Part shown: positions 1-9,500 of the stretch, in pieces
Layout: each line of letters begins with the position of its first letter
How positions within the stretch are numbered: the stretch's first letter is position 1
Source: MPNO01 sp965200535
Lineage (GTDB): Bacteria > Pseudomonadota > Alphaproteobacteria > MPNO01
DNA: 64,000 nt
Reading direction: 5' to 3'
NCBI GenBank assembly: GCA_965200535.1
Contig: CBDAUF010000002.1
Span: forward strand, 310,001-374,000
The notes under the pieces: model-generated
Seen by the model: only the letters and a program-made list of their open reading frames with translations
Database searches by the model: none
What the model was told of the DNA's origin: nothing
Program-made: the position numbers and the translations under genes

Positions 1-58
1 CGCGGAGCGGCCGGAGAGGCCGCGCGCCGATCCCTCGTCCATCCATGGAGACCCCCAT

Positions 59-2500
59 ATGAATCCCGTCGCATCCCCGCCCGATCCGGCGATCCGCGAG
101 ATCCCGCTATCGCGGCTCGCGCTCGCGCCCGAGAACGTGCGCAAGACCCCGCCCGACGACGCGGCGCAGGCGCAGCTGAGGGCGTCCATCGCCGCCCACG
201 GCCTGCTGGAGAACCTCGTGGTCCGCCCCGACGGCGCGCGGGAGGACGGCGCCGAACGCTTCGCCGTGGTCGCCGGCGGGCGCCGGCTCGCCGCCCTGCA
301 GGCCCTGGCGGAGGACGGCGCCATCGATCCCGGCCGTCCGGTGCCCTGCCTGGTCGCCGCGGGCGGCGATGCCGGGGAACTCTCGCTCGCCGAGAACGCG
401 GTGCGCATCGCCATGCACCCGGCCGACCAGGTGACCGCGTTCGGCGAACTGGCGCGATCCGGCGCCACCGTGGCCGCCATCGCCGCGCGCTTCGGGATCG
501 GCGAGCGCACCGTCGAGCAGCGCCTCCGCCTCGGCAACGCCGCCGCCGAACTGCTCGATGCCTACCGGGCCGACGAGATCGACCTCGAGACCCTGAAGGC
601 CTTCGCGGTCACCGCCGACCGGGAGCGCCAGCTTGCGGTGTGGGCACAGGTCTCCGGGCAAGGCTACCGGCCGTCGGCCTGGCAGGTGAAGCGGCTGCTG
701 ACCGAAGAGCGGGTGCCGGCAGGCTCGGACGTCGCCCGCTTCGTCGGCGTCGAGGCCTACGAGGCCGCCGGCGGCGCGGTGCTGCGCGACCTCTTCGCCG
801 ACCGGCACGAGGACGGCGTGTGGCTGGAAGACGCGGGCCTGCTGACCGACCTCGCGATGCGGAAGCTGCGGGCGGCGGCGGACGAACTCGCGACCCGCTG
901 GAAGTGGGCCGAGGCCATGGTCGAGGTCGACTGGACCGCCGCCGCGCGCTGCGGACGCATCCAACCGGAGCCCGGCGAACCGACGCCGGAGGAAGAGACC
1001 GAGACCGGGCGGTTGCGCACCCGCTTCGACGAGCTGGCCGCTCTCGACGAGGAGGACTGGAGCGAGGAACTGGAAGCGGAGGCCGATTCCGTCGAGGCCC
1101 GCCTCGAGGAGATCGAGGCGGCGGTCCGCGGGCGCGCCACCTTCCGGCGCGAGGACTTCTCCATCGCCGGCTGCATCGTCGCCGTCGGCCGCGGCGGGAC
1201 ACTCGAGGTCATCCACGGGCTGGTCAAGCCCGAGGACATGCCGAAGCCCGCGCCCGCGAAGGCGAACGGCCGCGATGTCCATGCAGGAGACGGGACGACG
1301 CTTGCCCGCGCAGGGCATCCGGAGACGGAGGCGAGGATGGCGGCGCCGGTTGCCTCGCCGCCCGACCCGAAGGCGCGGGCGCGGGAGGAGGCGGGGGTCG
1401 GCATCGGCCTCGCCGACGATCTCCGCGCCATCCGCACCGCCCTCGTCAAGGCGCATCTGGCGCGGGACTTCGAGGCGGCTTTCGACCTCGCACTGTTCCA
1501 GCTGGCCCGCAGCGTGTTCGGTCCCCCCTTCACGCCCGGGTACCACGCCCTCGACATCGCCGTCGTCGAGACCCCGGACCGCCCGGCGGCGCGGACGAAC
1601 GATCCGGACTTCGCCGCCTGGAGCCCCGGCGAGGCGATGCTCGCCGACCGGCCGCACCTCTCCCTGGAGTGGATGGACGAGTACGACGCGGCCAGCTTCG
1701 CCGCGCTGCGGGGGTTGCCGCGGGCGGACAAGAAGGCCCTGTTCGCGGCAGCGGTCGCGCGCACGGTGAAGGGCCAGCTTGCCTTCGAGCACGACGCGCG
1801 TGCGGAACTCGAGGCCACGGTGGCCCGGCTCGACATCGACTTTGCGAAGCACGTGCGCCCGACGGCGGACCTGCTGTGGTCGCGGCTGAAGAAGGAGCGC
1901 ATCCTCGCCGTCGCCCGCGAGACGCTGGGATCGTCCTGGGCGGCGGCGCGCTCCAGGTACCGCAAGGCCGACCTGGCGAAGGCGATGGAGGAGGCGTTCG
2001 CCGCCGGCGATCCGCCGCTCGGCGTCAACGCATCGACGCACGCCGCGGCGCTCGCCTGGACCGTGCCCGGCTTCGCGCCCTTCGATGCCGGCGGCGCGGA
2101 CGCAGACGGGACCCCGGCGGCAACCGACGCGGCCGCCGGCGGACCGCCCGGTTCGGCCGACGCGGCGACGCCTGCGGACGGGCCGCGCACGACCTCGGCG
2201 GTCGAGAGCATCGTCTCCCCCGGCGCCGAACCGGGAGACGCCCGTGCGCCGGAAGGCCGCGCGAACGGCAACGGACATGACGCTCCGGTGGAGACGGACG
2301 AAGCCCACCCGGCGCCGGCGAACGGTTCCGGCGGCAACCGGGACAACCCCGCCGGCCCGTCCATCGCCGACGCCATCGATGCGATCAACCGGGTGCCCGC
2401 CGCCGACGACGGCCCGCGGGTCGTCGTTCACCGGGTCGGCCCCGTCGACGGGGAGGACGACCCGCTGGAGATCCCGGCCTTTCTCCGCCGCATCGACTGA
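59..2500 (+). CDS. ParB/KorB-like DNA-binding protein of an ICE
   Basis: The 813-residue protein begins with a ParB-type N-terminal domain (residues about 14-115): an IPLSRLALAPENVR start, an AHGLLENLVV stretch and the VVAGGRRLAAL motif. A helix-turn-helix region follows (about 140-190, IAARFGIGERTVEQRL). The long acidic middle has no domain I recognise. From about 445 a second conserved-looking block runs to 680, then a low-complexity Ala/Gly/Pro tail leads to a charged C-terminus. ParB proteins bind centromere-like sites and act in partition or as regulators (KorB); an ICE copy may do either. A GGAG lies just before the ATG at 59. It heads a + strand series of maintenance genes. Family assignment is firm, exact role is inference. 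Confidence 0.85.
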   Translation: MNPVASPPDPAIREIPLSRLALAPENVRKTPPDDAAQAQLRASIAAHGLLENLVVRPDGAREDGAERFAVVAGGRRLAALQALAEDGAIDPGRPVPCLVAAGGDAGELSLAENAVRIAMHPADQVTAFGELARSGATVAAIAARFGIGERTVEQRLRLGNAAAELLDAYRADEIDLETLKAFAVTADRERQLAVWAQVSGQGYRPSAWQVKRLLTEERVPAGSDVARFVGVEAYEAAGGAVLRDLFADRHEDGVWLEDAGLLTDLAMRKLRAAADELATRWKWAEAMVEVDWTAAARCGRIQPEPGEPTPEEETETGRLRTRFDELAALDEEDWSEELEAEADSVEARLEEIEAAVRGRATFRREDFSIAGCIVAVGRGGTLEVIHGLVKPEDMPKPAPAKANGRDVHAGDGTTLARAGHPETEARMAAPVASPPDPKARAREEAGVGIGLADDLRAIRTALVKAHLARDFEAAFDLALFQLARSVFGPPFTPGYHALDIAVVETPDRPAARTNDPDFAAWSPGEAMLADRPHLSLEWMDEYDAASFAALRGLPRADKKALFAAAVARTVKGQLAFEHDARAELEATVARLDIDFAKHVRPTADLLWSRLKKERILAVARETLGSSWAAARSRYRKADLAKAMEEAFAAGDPPLGVNASTHAAALAWTVPGFAPFDAGGADADGTPAATDAAAGGPPGSADAATPADGPRTTSAVESIVSPGAEPGDARAPEGRANGNGHDAPVETDEAHPAPANGSGGNRDNPAGPSIADAIDAINRVPAADDGPRVVVHRVGPVDGEDDPLEIPAFLRRID

Positions 2501-2516
2501 GCTTCCGATCCTCCCG

Positions 2517-2556
2517 CAGGCGCCCCGCCCCGGTACCGCCCGGCGCGGGGCGCCTG
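2517..2556 (+). terminator. GC-rich hairpin after the parB-like gene
   Basis: A perfect 12-bp inverted repeat (CAGGCGCCCCGC and its complement, arms 2517-2528 and 2545-2556) lies 17 bp after the stop. No T-run follows, so it is a weak or Rho-assisted terminator, or an mRNA-stabilising hairpin. Confidence 0.45.
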
Positions 2557-2587
2557 CCGTTTCCACCCCTTCTCCACGGAGTTCCGC

Positions 2588-4342
2588 ATGACCGATCCCG
2601 CGTCTCCCGTCACCGTCCGCGCCCGGGTGCATGACGGCGCGCTCGCGCGCGTCACCCGCATGTATGCGGCGACCCTCGCCGACATCTTCGCCGAACTGCT
2701 GCAGAACGCCCGCCGCGCCGGCGCCGCCCGGGTCCGTGTCACCGTCCGCAACGCCGACGATCCCGACGCCGGCTCCGGGGCCCATGATCCGGGGGCCCGC
2801 CTTGCCGTCTCGGTGACCGACGACGGGGCCGGCATCGCCGATCCCGCCGTCCTGCTGTCGTTCGGCGAGAACGGCTGGGACGCGGAGACGGTGCATCGCG
2901 AGGATGCCGCCGGCATGGGCTTCCTCAGCCTCGCCCGCAGGGGCTGCACCGTCGCCTCCCGGCCCCGCACCGCCAACGGAGCCGTACCCGGCTGGCGCAT
3001 CGATCTCGCGCCCGGACACTTTCTCGGCGAGGCCGGGGCGGCGGCGCATCCCGACGACGCCGCGCCCTTCCCGCACGGGACGTCCGTGACCTTCCAGGCG
3101 GCGGAATCTCTCGCGGCCGTCCGCAACGCGGCGGAGACCGCCGCCCGGCATTACCCGCTGCCGGCGGTCTTCGAGGATCGCACCGGCGACCAGGCCCGGG
3201 GCGGGGAGATCCTGCCGCACCGCGCCTTCCTCGACGGCGCCTGCCATGCCGAGCGCTGGCGCGGCCTCGTCTTCGGCGTCTTCCGCAACCGCCATCGCGG
3301 CTTCAACGAGCCCGACCTCAACGTCCACGGGCTGACGGTGCCGGTCCGCCTGCCCGAGGCCGCCGGCCTCCACGGCGTCCACTGGTCGGTCCGCGCCGAC
3401 ATCGAGGACTGCCCCGATCTCGAACTGGTGCTGCCCGCCCGCAAGGAGGCGGTCGAGACCGGCTTCCCGAAGGAGATGCGCGAGGCCGCGCGGCGGGCGG
3501 TCTGGCGCGCCATGGCCGCAGACCCCGACCCCCGCCCGGCCTTCGAGGACTGGAAGCGGGCGAGCGATGCCGGCATCGCCATCGCTCCGCCGCCGGCCGA
3601 ACTCAGGCCCTGGCGCCCCGCCGTCGCCGACCTCGACGACTGGCGCGAGGCGCCGAAGCCCGCGGCGGTTCCCGAAGACGCCCTGGTCATGGCCTGCGAC
3701 CCCGAGCCGCCCGAGGCGCAGGCGCTGTGGCGCGCGGCCGGACGCGCCGGCATCGCCCGCCGCCTGTTCGAGGCCGACCGCCGGCTCGACGGCTACCCCT
3801 GGTACGACGCCCTCCCGCGCATCGCCGGCATCCGCACCACGATCGTCATGGACGGGCGGACCCGCGCTCTCGACGCCTGCCCCGTCCCTGAACCGGCCGG
3901 CGCTCCGGAATCGCCGCTGCCGCCCCGGCCCGAGGCGATCCGCATGGCGCTTGTCGTCCGCCCGCCCGAGGGGCCGGACCGGACCATCGGCCTCGCCGCC
4001 GATCTCGCCTTCGCCGGCGAGGCCTGGTCCCCGGTCGGCGACGCCCTGCCGCTGGCGACCGCGGACAGCGATCTGCAGCCCGGGGAACTCGCCGACCTGC
4101 TGCGCGCCGCCTTCTTCTCCGCCAGCGACGACGCCGACGCCGATGCGCGGGAGACCCAGTGCGGCCGCTTCGAGCAGGAAGCGCTCCTCATCGCCACCCG
4201 CCTGCTGGTCTCCGACGACGAGGCGCGGCGCACCTCCATCGCCGGGGCGGTCTCGCGCGAACTCCTCTGGCTCTGCCCGCGCGGCCGCACGGTCGGGATC
4301 ACGGTGAACCGGCCCGCCATCGCCGTCACCCTCGAAGGCTGA
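2588..4342 (+). CDS. GHKL (HSP90-like) ATPase-domain protein
   Basis: 584 residues. The N-terminal third carries the GHKL ATP-binding signature: an ELLQNARRAGA helix (N box, about residue 37), DDGAGIADP (G1, about 78) and AAGMGFLSLARRG (G2, about 106). The rest has no domain I can name. The last about 40 residues (IAGAVSRELLWLCPRGRTV) are clearly similar to the 68-residue protein encoded downstream, so the two genes share a module. GHKL proteins include chaperones, gyrases, MutL and histidine kinases; no H-box is visible, so a kinase role is unlikely. Start at ATG 2588 follows CACGGAG. Function in the ICE is unknown. Confidence 0.7.
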   Translation: MTDPASPVTVRARVHDGALARVTRMYAATLADIFAELLQNARRAGAARVRVTVRNADDPDAGSGAHDPGARLAVSVTDDGAGIADPAVLLSFGENGWDAETVHREDAAGMGFLSLARRGCTVASRPRTANGAVPGWRIDLAPGHFLGEAGAAAHPDDAAPFPHGTSVTFQAAESLAAVRNAAETAARHYPLPAVFEDRTGDQARGGEILPHRAFLDGACHAERWRGLVFGVFRNRHRGFNEPDLNVHGLTVPVRLPEAAGLHGVHWSVRADIEDCPDLELVLPARKEAVETGFPKEMREAARRAVWRAMAADPDPRPAFEDWKRASDAGIAIAPPPAELRPWRPAVADLDDWREAPKPAAVPEDALVMACDPEPPEAQALWRAAGRAGIARRLFEADRRLDGYPWYDALPRIAGIRTTIVMDGRTRALDACPVPEPAGAPESPLPPRPEAIRMALVVRPPEGPDRTIGLAADLAFAGEAWSPVGDALPLATADSDLQPGELADLLRAAFFSASDDADADARETQCGRFEQEALLIATRLLVSDDEARRTSIAGAVSRELLWLCPRGRTVGITVNRPAIAVTLEG

Positions 4343-4556
4343 GCCGGCGCTCCGCCGGCATGCCGTCCGGTCACCGTGACCCTCGGCGAGGCTGCAGACG
4401 CAGCGTCGCGATCCCGGCGGCCGGCGACTGCCTTGGCGGCCGGTATCCGCCCCGCGCCGCCGGCAGGCGGAGGCCGGCCCCGGTCGGGACGAAGCCTGTG
4501 CCGGGGCGTGTCCCGGTCCGCCCGTCCCGTTCGCAACTCCGGAGAACAACCCGATC

Positions 4557-4763
4557 ATGTACGCCACCGCCAACCCGCGTCCGGACGCCAACGCCGGAAC
4601 CCCCGACGCGGCGCCCTCCGGCGACGCGGCGCAGACGCGCGCCATCGCCCGGGCCGTCCGCACCGAGATCCACTGGCTGATGCCCGCCGGCCGCACCGTG
4701 ACCATCACCGTCGACGGCGACGACATCGCGGTCCATCTCGCCCCCGGGGACGCCGCCCAATGA
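4557..4763 (+). CDS. 68-residue protein sharing the tail module of the upstream ATPase
   Basis: A small protein with a disordered N-terminus and a C-terminal half (IARAVRTEIHWLMPAGRTV, then ITV and IAV-L) that matches the end of the GHKL protein at 2588-4342 position for position. Its stop overlaps the ATG of the next gene (ATGA at 4760-4763), so translation of the two is probably coupled. It may be a stand-alone copy of an interaction module. No known family was recognised. Confidence 0.6.
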   Translation: MYATANPRPDANAGTPDAAPSGDAAQTRAIARAVRTEIHWLMPAGRTVTITVDGDDIAVHLAPGDAAQ

Positions 4764-5500
4764 GCCCGCTCGACAGCGCCGCCCCCGGGATGCCCGTCTT
4801 CGATGCCTCCGCGCCGCCGGCGCCGGTGCGGGAGGCGGCGCGCTGCCGCGGGCTCCGGGCCCGCCTGCTGCGCGCCGGACGGGAGGCGGTGGACGACCGC
4901 GACCTCCTCGAACTGCTGCTGTCCGGCCGCCATGCCGGCGGCGACGCCGCCGCGCTCGCCGCCCACCTGCTGGAGGTGTTCGGCACGGCGCCCGCCGTCC
5001 TCGCCGCCAGCCCCGGCCGCCTGCGCACCGTCCCCGGCCTCTCCGACGACGCCATCGCCGCCGTCAAGGCGGCGGAGGCGCTCGCCATCCGCATGGCGAG
5101 GGCGCAGGTTCCGCAGCCCGTCCGCCCGCACCTCGACAGCTACCGCAAGGTCGTCGAGTACTGCCGCACCCTGGCCGACCACCGCGACGTCGAGGAACTG
5201 CACCTGCTCTTCCTCGACCGGAAGAACCGGCTCATCGCCGACGAGTTGCACCAGCGCGGCACCGTCGGCCGTATCCCCGCCTGTCCGCGGGAGATCTGCG
5301 TGCGCTGCCTGGAGGTGCGGGCGAGCGCGCTCATCCTGGTCCACGACCATCCCTCGGGCGACCCGCAGCCGTCGCGCGCCGACATCGACATGACCTGCCG
5401 CGTCCGCGACGCGCTGAAGACCATCGAGGTCGAGCTGCACGACCATCTCGTCGTCGCGCCGGGCGATGCGGTGAGCTTCCGAGAACGCGGCCTGCTCTGA
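4760..5500 (+). CDS. RadC-family JAB-domain protein
   Basis: 246 residues. Residues about 25-115 look like the helix-hairpin-helix part seen in RadC/UPF0758 proteins (LLELLLSG, PGLSDDAIAAVKAAE). The C-terminal half is a JAB/MPN domain with the metal-binding signature HDHPSGDPQPSRADID (about residue 194), which has the expected His-x-His and downstream Asp. A longer in-frame ORF begins at 4376, but ATG 4760 overlaps the preceding stop (ATGA) and gives the normal family length. RadC-like proteins are common on ICEs and plasmids; the molecular role is unsettled. Confidence 0.85.
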   Translation: MSPLDSAAPGMPVFDASAPPAPVREAARCRGLRARLLRAGREAVDDRDLLELLLSGRHAGGDAAALAAHLLEVFGTAPAVLAASPGRLRTVPGLSDDAIAAVKAAEALAIRMARAQVPQPVRPHLDSYRKVVEYCRTLADHRDVEELHLLFLDRKNRLIADELHQRGTVGRIPACPREICVRCLEVRASALILVHDHPSGDPQPSRADIDMTCRVRDALKTIEVELHDHLVVAPGDAVSFRERGLL

Positions 5501-5572
5501 GCGGCGGGCCGGCGCCGGACCGCCATCGCTCTGAGCCTGGCGCCGCCCCGACGGGAGGCGGAGACCGGCCCC

Positions 5573-6040
5573 GTGAAGCTCCATGGCGGCGGCACGCGGG
5601 AGAAGCCCCGCCTGTACTTTCGAGGTTTCCGGTCCCAAGGGGACGGGGCGAGCTTCGAGGGCCGGTACCGCCATGCCGCGAGCGCCGGCAAGGCCATCCG
5701 CGCCCACGCGCCGGAGGACACCGAACTGCACGCCGTCGCCGACGCCCTTCAGGACATTCAGCGCCGCAATTTCTGGCAGCTGCATGCGACCATCCGCCAG
5801 CGCGGCCGCTACTGCCACGAATACGCCATGGCGATCGAGGTGGAGCGGGACAGCCCGACCCGGCAGCCCATGACGGACGACGCCGAGGACACGGTGATCG
5901 AGGCGCTGCGCAGCCTCGCGCGCTGGTTCTACCGCCAGCTCGAACGCGAGTACGACCACCGGAACTCCGACGCCGTCGTCGACGAGATCGTCGCCGTGAA
6001 CGGATACACCTTTACCGAAGCGGGCCGTCGCTTCGGCTGA
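5573..6040 (+). CDS. Conserved ICE protein, antitoxin-like by memory only
   Basis: 155 residues from GTG 5573. The sequence is mixed alpha/beta with conserved-looking blocks LYFRGFRSQGDGASFEG, FWQLHATIRQRGRYCHEYAM and TDDAEDTVIEALRSLARW, ending FTEAGRRFG. I recall similar proteins in alphaproteobacterial ICEs annotated loosely as an antitoxin of a stability system, but see no toxin partner and no DNA-binding motif. It follows a leader containing the recurrent GGAGGCGGAGACCGGCCCC motif (5555-5572). Treat as hypothetical. Confidence 0.65.
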   Translation: MKLHGGGTREKPRLYFRGFRSQGDGASFEGRYRHAASAGKAIRAHAPEDTELHAVADALQDIQRRNFWQLHATIRQRGRYCHEYAMAIEVERDSPTRQPMTDDAEDTVIEALRSLARWFYRQLEREYDHRNSDAVVDEIVAVNGYTFTEAGRRFG

Positions 6041-6196
6041 CAGCTCCCGGTTCCTGCCTCTCCTCGACCGGCCGATCGCCGCAATCCGCAGCGGTCGGGC
6101 ATCCATGCTCCCGCCGGTCTCCGACGACGATGCCTGCATCGCCTCCATCGCCGAGGCGGTGCGGCGCGAACCGGCCCGAGACCGTGCAGGTCGCCG

Positions 6197-6454
6197 CTAT
6201 CCGCCGGCCGGCCGGATGCGGTCGAGCTTGTCCAGCCAGTGCCCCGGCAGGCCGTGTGCGTGGGCGCCTTCGCGCAGGAGGGTGATGTAGCGGAGCGACG
6301 GATTGCCGTCGGTCTCGCCGCCCCGGGCGACACAGGCGACCGCGCGGATGGGACGTCGGCCGGCGTCCTCGGCGCCGAGCCACACCGGGCGGAAAGACCC
6401 GCCGGGCACGCCTTCGGTGCTGTTCAGCCGGAGCAGGTCGCGCCTGGCTCCCAT
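6197..6454 (-). CDS. C-terminal half of a gamma-glutamylcyclotransferase-like protein
   Basis: An 85-residue minus-strand ORF from ATG 6454. The pattern EGVPGGSFRPVWL, a central strand, then SLRYITLLREGAHAHGLP resembles the C-terminal half of GGCT/AIG2-like proteins. The N-terminal half with the YGSN loop is absent upstream, so it is either a truncated remnant or a short derivative. Between 6041 and 6196 I see no other gene except the first codons of a + strand ORF at 6105 (IASIAEAVRRE) that resembles the start of the small module at 4557; it breaks off at the join with this gene. Confidence 0.45.
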   Translation of the reverse strand: MGARRDLLRLNSTEGVPGGSFRPVWLGAEDAGRRPIRAVACVARGGETDGNPSLRYITLLREGAHAHGLPGHWLDKLDRIRPAGG

Positions 6455-6570
6455 GCCCCGCCTTGCGCCGGGGAGAGTCCGGCAAGCCGGCGGAGGGCGG
6501 TCCGGCGCGGGAGACCCTGTACCGCGCCGCGTCCCTGCCGGCCCGACGCCTTTCCAGCACGGAGATCGCC

Positions 6571-9500
6571 ATGCTCGACGCCATCCCGGCGCCGGATGCC
6601 CTTGCGCATCCGGCTCTTTCCGCCGTTCCCGCCGATCCGCCCGCATCGCCCGCCCGTCCGGTCCGGGGCGATGCCATCTTCTCCGCAGCCCGCACCTGCT
6701 GCCGGCGCTGGAGGCGGGCCGGGCGCTCGATGCTGCGACCCTCCGGGATGCGATGACCGAGGCCCTCGGCGCCTCCGATGCAGCCGGCGCCTGGGTCTGG
6801 AAGGATGCCTACGAGGCATCGGAAGCCGCGGCGGTGTTGTTCATGCAGCGCTACGGCCGGGTCATGCGGAGTGAGGCCGGCGCCGGCCCGGACGGGCCGC
6901 GCAGGATGCTCGCCGCCATGGCCGAGTGCGCCCTCGGCAGCCGGGTGGGCGGCCACCTGCACCTCAACGAGATCGACGGTGTCCGCGCCGGCCTCCTCGG
7001 ACATCTCTTTCCGGGCGCGCGGGTGACGCGCCACGACGCCGAGAGCATCGCCGACTTCCTGCCCGACGTCCGTCCCACGGCGGTGCTGATGAACCCGCCG
7101 TTCTCGGCAACGCCCGGCGTGGGGCGCATCCGCCGCGACGCCGACCTGCGCCACCTGCGCTCGGCCTTCTCCATGCTGCCGCCGGGCGGCCGGCTCGCCG
7201 CCATCACCTCCGCCCACTGCGTGCCGGGGGATGCCGCCTGGAACGAGGCCTTCGCCCGTCTCGATCCTCCAGCTCGCTGCGTCTTCACCATGGCCATCGA
7301 CGGACGGGCCTATGCCCGGCGCGGCACGTCCTTCGACACCCGCCTCACCGTCATCGACCGCAGCGCCGAAGCCGGCATCGACATCGACCGCGAAGCCCGC
7401 GCCGCCGACGCCGCCGAACTGCTCGACGCGGTCATCGCCGCGGTACCGCCAAGATTCCCCATCGCGTCTGCCCCCGCCGCCGATCTCTTCGCCTGCACGC
7501 CAGGCCCGGCAAGGCCGGTTCGCAAGCGGGCCGGCCCCGCGCCCGCTGCGCAGCCGGTCGTCCAACCCCTGCGCGGCCGGGGGCCGGTCGCCGAACTCGC
7601 CGTGGAAACCGACGCCCCCGGCGCCGATGCGGTTGCCGCCCGGACCGCCGGCCCCTGGGCGCCCTGGCGGCCCGGCGTCGTCCGCATCGCCGGCGCCGTC
7701 GAGCACCCGACCCCGCTGGTGCAGTCCGCCGCCATGGCGGCGGTGCCCCATCCGGCGCCGGCATACCGCCCGATGCTGCCCGAGCGCATCGTGACCGACG
7801 GCCTGCTCTCCGATGCCCAGCTCGAAAGCGTGGTGCTCGCCGGCGAGGCCCATTCCCGCCATCTCGATGCCCGCTACCGCATCGGCTCGGGCTGGGAGAC
7901 CGTCCGGCGCTGCGCCGCGGATGAATCCGGCAATGCGGAGACCGACACCGACGACGGCGAGGCGCTGTCGGCGCCCGTCAGCTTCCGCCGCGGCTGGATG
8001 CTGGGCGACGGCACCGGCGCCGGCAAGGGCAGGCAGGTCGCCGCCATCGTCCTCGACCGCTGGCTGCGCGGCCGGAAGAAGGCCCTCTGGCTGTCGGCGT
8101 CCGACAAGCTCGTCGAGGACGCGCGCCGCGACTGGGCCGCCCTTGGCGGGCGCGAGGACGAGGTGATCCCCCTCGGCAGGTTCCGCCAGGGGGCCGAGAT
8201 TCCGCTCTCCGAAGGCATCCTCTTCGCCACCTACGCGACGCTGCGCTCGCCGGCCCGCCAGGGCAGGCCCTCGCGCCTCGAGCAGATCGTCGAATGGCTC
8301 GCCGGCTCGCTCGACGAAGACGACCGCCACGCCTTCGACGGGGTCGTCGTGTTCGACGAGGCCCACGCCATGGCCAACGCCGCCGGATCGAAGGGCGCGC
8401 GGGGCGAGGTCAAGCCGTCGCAGCAGGGAAGGGCCGGGCTCAGGCTCCAGAACGCGCTCCCCGATGCGCGCATCGCCTACGTCTCCGCCACCGGCGCGAC
8501 CACGCTGCCCGGCCTCGCCTATGCCGGACGCCTCGGCCTCTGGGCCGCCGGCGAGACCCCCTTCGAGACCCGCACCGACTTCGTCGCCGCCATGGAGGCC
8601 GGCGGGGTGGCCGCCATGGAGGTCGTCGCAAGGGACCTCAAGGCCCTCGGCCTCTACCAGGCGCGCGCCCTCTCCTACGACGGGGTCGAGGTCGACATCC
8701 TCGAACATCCCCTCACTCCCGAACAGCGGCGCATCTGGGACAGCTACGCGGGCGCCTTCAGGATCATCCACGCCAACATCGGGGACGCCCTCGAGGCGAC
8801 CGGCATCGTCCGGGGCGGCGACACGCTGAACCGGAATGCCAGGTCGGCCGCGCTCTCGGCTTTCGAGGGCGCCAGGCAGCGCTTCTTCGGCCATCTGCTC
8901 ACCGGCATGAAATGCCCCTCGCTGATCCGGGCGATCGAGGCCGACCTCGACGCCGGGCGGTCCTGCGTCGTCCAGCTGGTCTCCACCGGCGAGGCATCGA
9001 TGGAGCGGCGCATCGCCGAGATCCCGACCTCGGAATGGGACGACCTCGCCATCGACCTCACCCCGAGGGACGGCATCCTCTCCTTCCTCATGCACGCCTT
9101 CCCGGTGCAGCTGCAGGAGCCCTTCACCGATGACGACGGCAACCTGATGAGCCGGCCCGCCACCGACGCCGACGGCAACCCGGTCGTCTGTCAGGAGGCG
9201 GCGGCGCGCCGCGACGCCCTGATCGAGAAACTCGCCGCCCTCCCGCCGGTGCCGACGGCGCTGGACCAGATCCTGCACCGCTTCGGCCATGAGGCGGTCG
9301 CCGAGGTCACCGGGCGGTCGCGCCGCGTGCTCAGGATCGCCGACGCCAGGGGCGAGCGCCTCGCGCTGCGCGCGCGGCCCGCCTCGGCCAACCTCGCCGA
9401 GACCGCCGCCTTCATGGACGGGGCGAAGCGCATCCTCGTCTTCTCCATGGCCGGCGGCACGGGCAGGAGCTACCACGCCGACCTCGCGGCCGGGAACACC

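Noticed and set aside
107..6148. Very long minus-strand ORF (about 2,000 codons), and similar long ones opposite other genes
   Set aside because: High-GC coding produces long open antisense frames. The + strand genes here have clear domains; the antisense translation is low-complexity Gly/Arg/Ala.
6680..6705. Programmed -1 frameshift in the strawberry-notch gene
   Set aside because: No slippery heptamer or obvious downstream pseudoknot; a single missing base is simpler.
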